Shown here one piece after another: positions 8,906 to 17,676 of a DNA stretch of 64,000 bases. The translations under genes and the position numbers were made by a program. Positions within the stretch are counted from its first letter, which is position 1. The number at the start of each line of letters is the position of its first letter. The stretch comes from an uncultured Dehalococcoidia bacterium (GTDB lineage Bacteria > Chloroflexota > Dehalococcoidia > Lucifugimonadales > JADFKI01): positions 62,001 through 126,000 of the forward strand of contig CATQHF010000002.1 in NCBI GenBank assembly GCA_958295865.1, read 5' to 3'. Below the pieces are notes generated by a model. The model was not told where the DNA came from. It did no database searches and worked only from the letters and a program-made list of their open reading frames with translations.

Positions 8906-9568
8906 ATGGAGAATATGGACAGGATGCGACGCAGGGAGATGGTGAGCGGGCTATATGTCATTGTTGATCCCGAAGCGACGCGGGGCAGGGATGTGGTGGA
9001 AGTCGCAGATGCGGCGCTGCGCGGAGGGACAAGCGTCATTCAGCTGCGCGACAAGACACGCGACAAGGGTGAAGCGCTCGTCGCCGCGCGCGCGATTAAG
9101 GCGCTCTGCGATGAGCATGACGCTCTGTTCATCGTCAACGACGACGCTGACATCGCGCTGTTGTCCGAGGCGCATGGCTTGCATGTCGGACAGACGGATC
9201 TGCCGGTTGCGGAAGCAAGGCGCGTGCTGACGGCGGGGCAGATTGTAGGGCGCTCCAATAACGGCATAGCGGAGGCGCTGGAGTCGGAAGGGCAGGGCGC
9301 GGACTACCTCGCGGTTGGCGCGATATACGCCACCAGCACGATGGGCAAGAGCGGCAGAACGGCGCTCGGACCGGGTATGATACGGCAGGTCAAGCAAGCC
9401 GTATCCGCGCCAGTCGTCGCTATCGGCGGCATCAACGCAGCCAACATCGCGGAAGTGGCGCGCGCGGGCGCGGACTGCGTTTGCGTGGTGAGCGCAGTTA
9501 CTTATGCGGACGATGTGGAGGGGGCGGCGCGGGGGTTGGTGGGGATTATAAATGATGAGCGGGGGTGA
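8906..9568 (+). CDS. thiE: Thiamine-phosphate synthase
   Basis: Joins the HMP pyrophosphate and thiazole phosphate halves of thiamine. The TIM-barrel signatures are present: SVIQLRDKTRDKGE, FIVNDDADIALLSEAHGLHVGQTDLP, GADYLAVGAIYATSTM and APVVAIGGINAANIAEV. The 220-residue length includes a short N-terminal extension; MVSGLYVIVDP (start near 8939) would be the minimal family start. The tenA homologue about 39 kb away is the other thiamine-linked gene in the window. Confidence 0.94.
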   Translation: MENMDRMRRREMVSGLYVIVDPEATRGRDVVEVADAALRGGTSVIQLRDKTRDKGEALVAARAIKALCDEHDALFIVNDDADIALLSEAHGLHVGQTDLPVAEARRVLTAGQIVGRSNNGIAEALESEGQGADYLAVGAIYATSTMGKSGRTALGPGMIRQVKQAVSAPVVAIGGINAANIAEVARAGADCVCVVSAVTYADDVEGAARGLVGIINDERG

Positions 9569-9636
9569 TATAATCATAGTTGCGCCCTTGTGAGCACAAT
9601 CCGTCTGTAATGAGAATGAGCAAGGAAGGCAAGGGG

Positions 9637-11574
9637 ATGACGACTACGGACACAAAAGATAAGATTACTTACGAACAGTTCAGGGAAGAATGGTTGGATG
9701 AGATTCAAAATGGCGATCTGTCCACATTTGATAAGGGATTGCGTTTTGCGTCTAAACTCGTAACCCAATGGTTGGACGTTACGACGGATGATGACGATTT
9801 CGTCATCTGCGACGGCTCTGGCGATGGCGGCATTGACATAGCCTATCTGCAGCGGGCTGACAATGACTCACAAGGCAAGGACAACGACTCAATAGAGGGC
9901 GATACGTGGTATCTAGTACAAAGTAAATATGGCACGGCTTTTGCTGGTTCAGACACGATATTGCAAGAGGGCAACAAAGTTATCAGCACTTTGTTAGGGC
10001 AGACTCATCACATATCCGGCATTACGCAGCAACTTCTTGAGAAATTGAGCGTATTTCGACAGCAAGCGTCAGCAGATGATCGCATCGTGCTGGTCTTCGC
10101 AACCACTAATCCGATTGACCAAAAAGATCGCCAGGCACTTGAGAGGGTAAAGGTCATCGGTCGAGAGCAAGTCATGCCGGGCTTTGATGTCGAGGAAGTA
10201 TCCTTGATGACGATATGGGAAGCCTTGGACGATGTCGAACCATCAAAACTGACGGTTCCAGTAAGTGGGCAGTTCGTAGAACAATCCTCCGGTCTGCTGG
10301 TTGGCACGGTTTCTCTGATTGAGTTGTTCGACTTTCTAAAGTCATACCAATCTAAAACTGGAAACTTGGACCAAATCTACGAAAAGAACGTGCGCCAGTT
10401 TTTGGGTAATAGGCGGAAGATAAACAAAGGCATAGCCAACACTCTTAACACAAACCCCGAGAAGTTTGGGCTGTACAATAACGGCATTACGATCGTAGTG
10501 TCCAATTACAAACCGTTAAATGATGGCGCAATCACAATGTACGACCCGTACATTGTGAATGGCTGCCAAACTACGCGCACAATCTGGCAAGTCCTAGATG
10601 GCAAACTCAACGCAGGTGGAACGGGCCACGACACAGCCGCTGAATCTTGGAGGGAGGGTGTTCGCCGTGGTGGGGTTGTGACCAAAATTGTACGCAGCGA
10701 CGAGGCTGAGATAGGAGACATCACACGATACACTAACTCACAGAACTCTGTGCGTGAGCAAGACTTCATCGCTCTTCACGGCGGATTCCAGCAATGGCGC
10801 GATGATATGGCAAGTGAATATAACATCTTCTTGGAGATTCAGCGTGGTGGCATAGCGTCTCGGAAGGCATGGGAGAAACAGCATCCTGAAGAACAAAAAT
10901 ATGACGCCTACGTCAACGCTTTCGACTTGGTTAAAGTGTATGGAGCGGGATGGCTAAGTGAACCTGGAACGGCTTTCGTGAAGAATCCTCCTTTCTTGCC
11001 AGGCGGCGCTATTTATGAGCGTATGGTGCGTCGCGAAAGTCCAGAACCAGCATTTGGAGCGCGTGATCTGTATGCCGCGTACAGGATACAATGCGCCGCA
11101 GACGGTATTGGATTTGGAAGATCCGCTCAAAATACCAGACGGCAATCGCGTTTCTTGTTCTACTACGTCGTTATGCAAATGCTCCATAACGTCGTCTTGT
11201 TGACTCCTGAACTACAGCAACCCGCAGTTCCAGCAAGTGCGTTAACAGAGGCTGTACTCAAACTTTCTGCTCCTAACAACCAGAGTCAGTTCACTATGCT
11301 CTGCGATGCGGCGATTGGACTAATCGATCAGTATTTGACCTCCAGCAGTATCAACTCTGCACATAATGAAAAATCCTTTAATGAAGTACATGGCGGAGAT
11401 TTGAATGGTTTCCTTAAATCTTCTAATTTGGGCAAGGAAAATCACTCACCGCTGTTAATCCGGTGGATCGCCCAGAACAATCAAGGGTTTGCAAGCATTA
11501 GAATACTTACTGTTGATGGCTCACTTGGCCCAACGCAGAGGGAGTTCGTCGCCCAAGCCTTAATCACAAGCTAG
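9637..11574 (+). CDS. AIPR-family (abortive infection phage resistance) protein
   Basis: A long soluble protein of the AIPR family. The diagnostic central part reads FGLYNNGITIVVSNYKP and YDPYIVNGCQTTRTIWQVL, with ITRYTNSQNSVREQDFIALH following; that order (NNG...NGCQT...N.Q..V...D) is typical. The N-terminal part (ICDGSGDGGIDIAYL, then DTWYLVQSKYG) resembles the mrr-like nuclease fold often fused in this family, which would make it a nucleic-acid-cleaving effector. Members are tied to phage exclusion in lactococcal AbiR-type systems. The frame is open from 9580; ATGs occur at 9610 and 9637, and MTTTDTKDK (9637, after AAGGCAAGGGG) is preferred. It appears alone. Confidence 0.85.
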   Translation: MTTTDTKDKITYEQFREEWLDEIQNGDLSTFDKGLRFASKLVTQWLDVTTDDDDFVICDGSGDGGIDIAYLQRADNDSQGKDNDSIEGDTWYLVQSKYGTAFAGSDTILQEGNKVISTLLGQTHHISGITQQLLEKLSVFRQQASADDRIVLVFATTNPIDQKDRQALERVKVIGREQVMPGFDVEEVSLMTIWEALDDVEPSKLTVPVSGQFVEQSSGLLVGTVSLIELFDFLKSYQSKTGNLDQIYEKNVRQFLGNRRKINKGIANTLNTNPEKFGLYNNGITIVVSNYKPLNDGAITMYDPYIVNGCQTTRTIWQVLDGKLNAGGTGHDTAAESWREGVRRGGVVTKIVRSDEAEIGDITRYTNSQNSVREQDFIALHGGFQQWRDDMASEYNIFLEIQRGGIASRKAWEKQHPEEQKYDAYVNAFDLVKVYGAGWLSEPGTAFVKNPPFLPGGAIYERMVRRESPEPAFGARDLYAAYRIQCAADGIGFGRSAQNTRRQSRFLFYYVVMQMLHNVVLLTPELQQPAVPASALTEAVLKLSAPNNQSQFTMLCDAAIGLIDQYLTSSSINSAHNEKSFNEVHGGDLNGFLKSSNLGKENHSPLLIRWIAQNNQGFASIRILTVDGSLGPTQREFVAQALITS

Positions 11575-11618
11575 AGTGTATCTGTAAGTCAATCGTGAGT
11601 GCTGTATCCCGGAAATGT

Positions 11619-11646
11619 AGGGGCAATCCTTTGTGGGGTTGCCCCG
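11619..11646. repeat. GC-rich inverted repeat between the AIPR and translin genes
   Basis: GGGGCAATCC and GGGTTGCCCC are nearly perfect reverse complements around a short loop. No T-run follows, so it is not a clear intrinsic terminator. A similar GGGGCGA/TCGCCCC hairpin occurs at about 3564-3584. Confidence 0.5.
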
Positions 11647-11670
11647 CTAACTTTCGTTGAGGTTCATTCT

Positions 11671-12327
11671 TTGCGGTCAAACGATGAAGCAGCCGATCAT
11701 ATCAGCCAGCTCCGCAGCATAGCCGACGACGCGAGGCGATCGCTTGCGGAGACGGACAGGGCGCGTGAGCGGGCGCTGCGCCTGTCCCGCGAGATGATAC
11801 GCCATTCTGCGGACTCCATCCGCGCCATCCATCGCGGCGAGTTCGATACGGCGCGCCAACTCATCGACAGAGCCGCCGCTCTTGTCGGAGAGTCGGAGGC
11901 TTTGATGCGGGCGCATCCTGCGGTCTATTACACCGGCTATATGCAGGACGCGCTGAAGGAGTATGTCGAAGCGAATGCTACGCTCGCTTTCGCGCGGGGC
12001 ATGCCGCTGCCCACGGCGGACGATTTGCATGTCGGCGCAGCGCCGTATCTGGGCGGGCTTGCCGATACGGTTGGCGAGTTGCGCCGCTTCATCCTCGACA
12101 GGCTGCGCCGCGACGATTTCAGCCGCTGCGAAGAGACGCTGGAGCTGATGGATGAGATTTACACCATCCTCGTTACGATGGACTTTCCCGACGCCGTAAC
12201 GCGCGGGCTGAGGCGCAGCACCGACATGGTGCGCGGCATTCTGGAGCGCACACGCGGCGACCTCACAATCGCGCTGCGCCAGCGTCGCCTGGAACGGATG
12301 CTGCCGGAGTATAGGGACGACGCATAA
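11671..12327 (+). CDS. Translin-family protein
   Basis: An all-helical protein with the conserved translin C-terminal half: LKEYVEANATLAFARGMPLP, then YLGGLADTVGELRRFILDRL and ETLELMDEIYTILVTMDFP, ending GLRRSTDMVRGILERTRGDL. Eukaryotic translin binds single-stranded RNA and DNA as a ring; prokaryotic homologues are poorly studied. The frame is open from 11599, but that stretch crosses a GGGGCAA/TTGCCCC hairpin repeat. The TTG at 11671 has GAGG at 11659-11662 (8-nt spacing) and gives 218 residues, so I use it. Confidence 0.82.
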   Translation: MRSNDEAADHISQLRSIADDARRSLAETDRARERALRLSREMIRHSADSIRAIHRGEFDTARQLIDRAAALVGESEALMRAHPAVYYTGYMQDALKEYVEANATLAFARGMPLPTADDLHVGAAPYLGGLADTVGELRRFILDRLRRDDFSRCEETLELMDEIYTILVTMDFPDAVTRGLRRSTDMVRGILERTRGDLTIALRQRRLERMLPEYRDDA

Positions 12328-12402
12328 ACACGCGCCAAACTTGTCATGTCCATCCCTTCGGCTACGCTCAGGATAGGCTCTGCCCAGCGATGTGAGTCAT
12401 TC

Positions 12403-12505
12403 GAGAAAATTGCAGTAGTACAGTTTAGCCGTCGATGGGCAAGCATTTTCACCCCCCATCCTAGCCTTCCCCCATCAAGGGGGAAGGGACTAATGCAATT
12501 TTCTC
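12403..12505 (+). mobile_element. Main miniature inverted-repeat element, complete copy
   Basis: A 103-bp element with termini GAGAAAATTGCAGTAGT and ACTAATGCAATTTTCTC, which pair over about 17 bp, and a core hairpin CTTCCCCC/GGGGGAAG. No clean target duplication flanks this copy. It fills most of the 309-bp gap upstream of hppA; the rest of the gap has no visible gene. Confidence 0.85.
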
Positions 12506-12636
12506 GCCGCTCGTCACAAACTTGACCCTGATATTTGCGGTATGATACTTTTTTAACATATCGGAAACATCAATATGAAGCTATGAGATGTAAGGTCTTC
12601 CCAGAATGGGGAGACCATTTTTGTGGAGGCTAACTC

Positions 12637-14670
12637 GTGGAGATAATACTTATCGCTGTCGTGGCTGGCATCGTCGCCCTGGTGTTCGCGCTCATACTGG
12701 CGCTGAATGTAACGCGGCAGGACCCGGGCAGCGAGGAAATTCAGTTCATCGGACGCGCTATCCAAGAGGGCGCAACGGCGTTCCTGCGGCGCGAATATAC
12801 GCTGCTTGCCGTGTTCGTGGTGGTGGTAGCCGTCATTCTGGCGGTATTCATAGACTTTGACATCACCGGCAGAGTCGGCGTAGGGAATGGCTTTCCGTCA
12901 ACGGCGCTGTCCTATCTGGCGGGCGCAATCGGCTCCGGGCTTGCGGGCTTCATCGGCATGAGCATCGCCGTCCGCGCCAATACCCGCACCGCCGTCAAGG
13001 CGATGCAGGGACTGAACCCGGCGCTTCGCGTGGCGTTCAACAGCGGCACGGTCATGGGTGTCTCCGTGGTCGGCATCGGCTTGCTGGGCGTCTCCATCCT
13101 GTACTTCATCTTCCGCGACATTAGCATTGTGGCGGGCTTCGGATTTGGCGCGTCATCCATCGCGCTCTTCGCAAGGGTGGGCGGCGGTATCTATACCAAA
13201 GCCGCCGATGTCGGCGCTGACCTTGTGGGCAAGGTAGAGCAGGGGATACCGGAGGACGACCCGCGCAACCCCGCCACCGTCGCCGACAATGTGGGCGACA
13301 ATGTGGGCGATGTGGCGGGCATGGGCGCTGACCTGTTCGAGAGCTATGTAGGCTCGATCATCGCCACGATTGCGCTTGCCGCCGTTGGCGCAGCCGCGCT
13401 CGGAGTATCGGTCGGCGGTTGGGACGGCAATTTGTTGCTGCTGCCTATCTTGGTTGCCGCCATCGGCATATTCTCGGCGATACTGGGCACTTTTCTTGTA
13501 CGCACCGGCGAGAACGCCGATATGGGCAAGCTGCTCTGGTCGCTGCGAACCGGCATACTAGCCTCCGGCTTGCTGGTGCTCATCGGGACAGGCTTGGCAA
13601 TCTACGCGCTGGGGCTGGACTTCAAGCTCTTCTGGGTCGTGCTTATCGGCTTGGTTGCGGGGCAGACTATCGGCACGGCGTCCGAGTACTACACATCCTT
13701 TGAGTTCAATCCGACTAAGCGGCTTGCTCAGCAGGCGGAGACCGGCCCCGCGACCGTCATCATCGGCGGCTTGGGACTTGGCATGCTCAGCACGGTCATT
13801 CCGGGCGTGGTGGTTGTCATCGCCATGTTCCTCGCCAACTGGATGGCGGACACCTACGGCGTCGCGCTTGCCGCGGTCGGCATGCTTTCCACGCTTGGCA
13901 TCACGCTTGCCACCGACGCCTATGGACCAGTCGCGGACAACGCGGGCGGTATCGCGGAGCAGGCGCATCTCGATCCGTCCGTGCGCGAGCGAACCGACGC
14001 TCTCGACTCGCTCGGCAACACGACTGCCGCCACCGGCAAGGGCTTCGCCATTGGCTCGGCTGTGCTGACCGCGCTTGCGCTCATGGCCGCCTACTCGCAG
14101 GCTGCCAATGTCCAGTCGTTCGACCTACTGAATATAAGGGTGCTGATGGGGCTGATTATCGGAGCGATGATGCCCTTCCTGTTCGCCGCGCTCACGATGC
14201 AGGCGGTCGGCAGGGCGGCGAGCGCCATGGTCGAGGAGGTGCGCCGCCAGTTCCGTGAGATTACGGGGCTGCTTGAGGGCACGGCTGAGGCTGACTATGC
14301 CCAGGCGGTCGCCATCAGCACGAACGGAGCGATGCGTGAGATGGTCGTGCCCGGCTTGCTCGCTGTCATCGTCCCTGTCGTCGTTGGCGCAGTGCTCGGC
14401 GCTGCCGCGCTTGGCGGCTTGCTCATCGGCGCGATAGCCACCGGCTTCCTGCTTGCCATCATGATGGCGAACGCGGGCGGCTCATGGGATAACGCCAAGA
14501 AGTACATCGAGGCAGGCAATCTTGGCGGCAAAGGCTCACAGCAGCATGACGCCGCGGTCGTTGGCGACACCGTAGGCGATCCGTTCAAGGACACATCCGG
14601 CCCAGCGCTCAACATCCTAATCAAGCTCATGTCCATCGTAGCCTTGGTGTTCGCGCCGCTCTTCCTGTAA
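12637..14670 (+). CDS. hppA: Membrane-bound ion-translocating pyrophosphatase
   Basis: A 677-residue polytopic membrane protein that couples pyrophosphate hydrolysis to export of H+ or Na+. Signature segments are complete: GADLVGKVEQGIPEDDPRNP, TVADNVGDNVGDVAGMGADL, DAYGPVADNAGGIAEQ and, near the C-terminus, GDTVGDPFKDTSGPALNILI. The GNTTAATGKG segment has Ala where K+-independent enzymes have Lys, so it falls in the K+-dependent class; whether it pumps H+ or Na+ is not decided by what I can see. The start is GTG 12637 with TGGAGG 8 nt upstream. Monocistronic. Confidence 0.96.
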   Translation: MEIILIAVVAGIVALVFALILALNVTRQDPGSEEIQFIGRAIQEGATAFLRREYTLLAVFVVVVAVILAVFIDFDITGRVGVGNGFPSTALSYLAGAIGSGLAGFIGMSIAVRANTRTAVKAMQGLNPALRVAFNSGTVMGVSVVGIGLLGVSILYFIFRDISIVAGFGFGASSIALFARVGGGIYTKAADVGADLVGKVEQGIPEDDPRNPATVADNVGDNVGDVAGMGADLFESYVGSIIATIALAAVGAAALGVSVGGWDGNLLLLPILVAAIGIFSAILGTFLVRTGENADMGKLLWSLRTGILASGLLVLIGTGLAIYALGLDFKLFWVVLIGLVAGQTIGTASEYYTSFEFNPTKRLAQQAETGPATVIIGGLGLGMLSTVIPGVVVVIAMFLANWMADTYGVALAAVGMLSTLGITLATDAYGPVADNAGGIAEQAHLDPSVRERTDALDSLGNTTAATGKGFAIGSAVLTALALMAAYSQAANVQSFDLLNIRVLMGLIIGAMMPFLFAALTMQAVGRAASAMVEEVRRQFREITGLLEGTAEADYAQAVAISTNGAMREMVVPGLLAVIVPVVVGAVLGAAALGGLLIGAIATGFLLAIMMANAGGSWDNAKKYIEAGNLGGKGSQQHDAAVVGDTVGDPFKDTSGPALNILIKLMSIVALVFAPLFL

Positions 14671-14769
14671 TCTATTGGCGGAAATGATGTGCGCTTAATC
14701 GGGTTGAATGAGAAGTGAAGCGTCTTCGTCTCTTTGTGATATTATGAATGTGCGAGGCGGGCTGCTCTT

Positions 14770-15291
14770 ATGGATGATGGACGGGAGCAGCGAGAATCCA
14801 TACTGAGCGTTGCTACGAAATGGTTGCCTTGGTGTCTTGCGCTGGTCTTTGCGCTGACTATCGGGTGGGCTATTTTCGTAGCGCGCGTGGAAGTTTTGAA
14901 CCCGCAGGGCCGGGACTCTTCTGAAATCGCAATCGCGGCTGCAATCAAGACGGCAGCGACCTTGCCTTTGATTGTTCTGTGTTCCCTGTTTATCACAACG
15001 ATGTTGGACATACTAGGAGGGGCTACTATGGTTACGGCTCGCTACCTGACAGAAAAGTTTCTGGAACCGCTCAGAGAGAAAATTAGGGCAGAAGGCAAGG
15101 CAGAAGGCATAGCGGAGGGCGAGGCGAGGGGTGAGGCGAGAGGCATAGCGCAGGGCATAGCAGAGGGCGAGGCGAGGGGCATATCGGAGGGGGCTGCAAG
15201 GAAGCAGCGAGAATGGGAAGACTGGCTGCGCGACGGACAGGAAGCCAGGGAGCGAGGCGAGCCTTTCGACGAGCCGCCTCCGAGCCTCTAG
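14770..15291 (+). CDS. Membrane-anchored protein with an EG-repeat coiled tail (copy 1)
   Basis: A 173-residue protein of unknown function. Residues 19-39 and about 58-80 are hydrophobic helices, followed by a cytoplasmic-looking helix (RYLTEKFLEPLREKIRAEGK), then repeated short units of the type GIAEGEARG and a charged C-terminus ending FDEPPPSL. The units are 4-6 residues long and Gly/Glu/Ala-rich. The second half is duplicated immediately downstream at 15313-15615, with stop codon and flanking bases included. Confidence 0.7.
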   Translation: MDDGREQRESILSVATKWLPWCLALVFALTIGWAIFVARVEVLNPQGRDSSEIAIAAAIKTAATLPLIVLCSLFITTMLDILGGATMVTARYLTEKFLEPLREKIRAEGKAEGIAEGEARGEARGIAQGIAEGEARGISEGAARKQREWEDWLRDGQEARERGEPFDEPPPSL

Positions 15292-15312
15292 GCATATTCT
15301 TTCTTCCTCACG

Positions 15313-15615
15313 ATGTTGGACATACTAGGAGGGGCTACTATGGTTACGGCTCGCTACCTGACAGAAAAGTTTCTGGAACCGCTCAGAGAGAAAATTAGGG
15401 CAGAAGGCAAGGCAGAGGGCATATCGGAAGGCATAGCAGAGGGCGAGGCGAGGGGCATCGCGCAAGGCAAGGCGCAGGGCATAGCAGAGGGTAAGGCGAG
15501 GGGCATATCGGAGGGGGCTGCAAGGAAGCAGCGAGAATGGGAAGACTGGCTGCGCGACGAGCAGGAAGCCAGGGAGCGAGGCGAGCCTTTCGACGAGCCG
15601 CCTCCGAGCCTCTAG
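15313..15615 (+). CDS. Tandem partial duplicate of the EG-repeat coiled protein (copy 2)
   Basis: A 100-residue ORF whose N-terminus (MLDILGGATMVTARYLTEK) and C-terminus match the second half of the preceding gene almost base for base, while the internal GIAEGEARG-type units differ in number (12 nt longer in total). It lacks the first membrane helix. The start context is inherited from inside copy 1 (the ATG at 15001), so it may or may not be translated as a separate protein. Clearly a recent local duplication of about 300 bp. Confidence 0.6.
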   Translation: MLDILGGATMVTARYLTEKFLEPLREKIRAEGKAEGISEGIAEGEARGIAQGKAQGIAEGKARGISEGAARKQREWEDWLRDEQEARERGEPFDEPPPSL

Positions 15616-15671
15616 GCGTATTCCTTCTCCCTCGGCTTCGCGGACAATGCTACAATGAATAAGAGCGGGAC

Positions 15672-15757
15672 GCCGAGGTGGCGGAATGGTAGACGCGGCG
15701 GACTTAAAATCCGCTTCTCGTGAGAGAGTGGGGGTTCGAGTCCCTTCCTCGGCACCA
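15672..15757 (+). tRNA. tRNA-Leu (anticodon TAA)
   Basis: An 86-nt class II tRNA. The acceptor arm GCCGAGG pairs with CCTCGGC, the anticodon loop CTTAAAA sits on a GCGGA/TCCGC stem and gives anticodon TAA, there is a long variable arm, and the T-loop is GGTTCGAGTCC. The CCA end is encoded. Confidence 0.97.
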
Positions 15758-15776
15758 ATTCATGGCGTACAACGAT

Positions 15777-15801
15777 AGAGCTACGGCGACGCCGTAGCTC
15801 T
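15777..15801 (+). terminator. Hairpin terminator after tRNA-Leu
   Basis: AGAGCTACGGC and GCCGTAGCTCT form a perfect 11-bp stem around a GAC loop, followed by TGCTATT. It lies 19 nt after the tRNA and before the convergent aminotransferase gene. The T-run is weak, so it may act in both directions. Confidence 0.7.
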
Positions 15802-15828
15802 TGCTATTCACCTGATACGGCTCTGACT

Positions 15829-16728
15829 TCAAGCCATGCTCATGACCTGGTCCACGATGTTCACGCCGACCGTCTCGCTCCAAGCCGCCAAGAGCTGCTG
15901 GGTAATCTCGCCGGGCTTTCCGTCTGCCACGCTGCGGTTGTCAACCTTTGTTACTGGCAGTATGCAAGGACCTGTGCGCGAGAAGAACACCTCGTTGGAG
16001 GTGTACAGGTCGTATGGCTGCAAGTCTTCCTGCGCCACAGGTATTCCCAGTTGGTTCGCAAGGTCAAGCACCATGTTGCGCGAACCACCTTGAAGGATTG
16101 TGCTGTCGCCCGGCGTCCGTATCGTCCCGTCCGTAACGACGAACACATTGTTGGATGTGCCCTCGGTGATGTTGCCGTCCAGGTCGGTCAGCAGCGGCCA
16201 GGCGTCCGGGTCCACATCGGCTGCCTCGAACTCCGCAAGCTCGAAGTTCATTCGGCTCTGGTGCTTGATCTTGGAGTCCAGCGACTCGGGCGAGAAGCTG
16301 CGGGTGCGCGCTATGACGGCGTGCAGCCCGTCCGTGTATGCCGGAGCATAGCGTCCAAGGTCAATCGGGCTGACCCGAACGCAGACGCTCGGCGGCCCGG
16401 CGGTGTGCGCCCATGTTCCCTTGCCGCGCGTTATGAACTGGCGAATGTAGTAGTCGCCCACCTCAGACCGCGCAGCCTCGTTTCGCGCGACGACCTCCTC
16501 GCTAAGGGCGTGCATCTCATCGGGCGACAAGCCCGGGTCCATCCGCGCGTACTTGAGCGAGCGATACAGCCGCTCTATGTGGTATTTCAGCCGGAAGGTC
16601 TTGCCGTCGAAGGTGCGCGCCACATCGAACACCACATCGCCCGTCGTGAAGCCTCGGTCGTCCGGGTCTATCCGCACTTGGCTGATGGGCATCCATTCAC
16701 CGTTGAAATACGCCGTATAGTCCGCCAT
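15829..16728 (-). CDS. Class IV (branched-chain-type) aminotransferase
   Basis: A 299-residue fold-type IV PLP enzyme. The segment SLDSKIKHQSRMNFELAEFEA contains the PLP-binding Lys, and LLTDLDGNITEGTSNNVFVV is the family signature. The N-terminal DRGFTTGDVVFDVARTFDGK and RLKYHIERLYRSLK fit the branched-chain aminotransferase, D-amino-acid transaminase and aminodeoxychorismate lyase superfamily; sequence alone does not separate these. The neighbours (tRNA, methyltransferase) do not help. The start has GGAGG immediately upstream. Confidence 0.88.
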   Translation of the reverse strand: MADYTAYFNGEWMPISQVRIDPDDRGFTTGDVVFDVARTFDGKTFRLKYHIERLYRSLKYARMDPGLSPDEMHALSEEVVARNEAARSEVGDYYIRQFITRGKGTWAHTAGPPSVCVRVSPIDLGRYAPAYTDGLHAVIARTRSFSPESLDSKIKHQSRMNFELAEFEAADVDPDAWPLLTDLDGNITEGTSNNVFVVTDGTIRTPGDSTILQGGSRNMVLDLANQLGIPVAQEDLQPYDLYTSNEVFFSRTGPCILPVTKVDNRSVADGKPGEITQQLLAAWSETVGVNIVDQVMSMA

Positions 16729-16814
16729 ACTTATACCTCCTGCTATACTTGTCCTATGCTACCATCCTGTCTATACTGCCCGTTTATCCTGTTATCATCA
16801 GTTTGCGTGATGCC

Positions 16815-17618
16815 ATGAACCGAATGTACGACGACTTAGCGCATCTCTGGCCGCTCATCAGCCACCATTCCGACTATGCCGTCGAAGCCAAGCGCTGGCG
16901 CGATGCGCTGACCGCCGCGCTAGGGCAGGGGAGACTGAGAATCCTCGAGCTTGGCGTGGGCGGCGGCAATAACTTGCATCATATACTTTATCCCGACTGC
17001 GACGGGCGACCGTCGCGCGATGCCGCCTGCAATGGGCAGCACATGCGGCGCGACCGCCCCGCGCACGATGCAGTTGTCGTTGACTTGTCCGCCAAGATGC
17101 TCGCCAACTGCAAGCTGCTCAACCCGTCAGTCCGACAGCACATTGGCGACATGCAGACCGTCAGGCTGGGCGAAAGATTTGACGCCGCGCTGATACATGA
17201 TGCCGTCTGCTACCTCACCACCGAGTCCGACATTATTGCCACTCTTGCTACCGCCCGCGAGCACCTCCGTCCCGGCGGCGTCCTTATTATGGCGCCCGAC
17301 TGGTTCACTGAGACCTACCCGGGCACTCGCCTCGACGCCGGCATCAGGCGCGATGTTGTGCCTGAGTTCGCCTCAATCGAATACGACCATGACCCCGATC
17401 CCAATGACAGCACGCTTGAGTCGGTGTTCATCTACATCATCAAGGACGCCGATGGCAGCGTGCGCGTGGAGCATGACCGCCATATCACCGGCATCTTTCC
17501 GATGGCGACCTGGCTCGGGCTGATGGAGCAGGCCGGATTTAGCGCGAAGCGGCTGCCGTATCCGGTGCATGAAGACGGAAGGGACGGCTACCTGCTGGTG
17601 GGCATCCTCCGCGCATAG
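16815..17618 (+). CDS. Class I SAM-dependent methyltransferase
   Basis: A 267-residue protein with a seven-strand methyltransferase fold: motif I is LRILELGVGGGNNLHHIL and the post-I acidic end is VVVDLSAKMLANCK, followed by DAALIHDAVCYLT and the strand-turn LRPGGVLIMAPDWFTE. The substrate is unknown. The frame runs up to 16749, but the upstream stretch is the recurrent pyrimidine-rich intergenic repeat; ATG 16815 (MNRMYDDLAHLWP) is the likely start. Confidence 0.85.
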   Translation: MNRMYDDLAHLWPLISHHSDYAVEAKRWRDALTAALGQGRLRILELGVGGGNNLHHILYPDCDGRPSRDAACNGQHMRRDRPAHDAVVVDLSAKMLANCKLLNPSVRQHIGDMQTVRLGERFDAALIHDAVCYLTTESDIIATLATAREHLRPGGVLIMAPDWFTETYPGTRLDAGIRRDVVPEFASIEYDHDPDPNDSTLESVFIYIIKDADGSVRVEHDRHITGIFPMATWLGLMEQAGFSAKRLPYPVHEDGRDGYLLVGILRA

Positions 17619-17676
17619 CCTTCATCGTGCGGGCGCATCCTGTCCTCTCTATCTTGTCCATCGATGTTTAGCCCCG

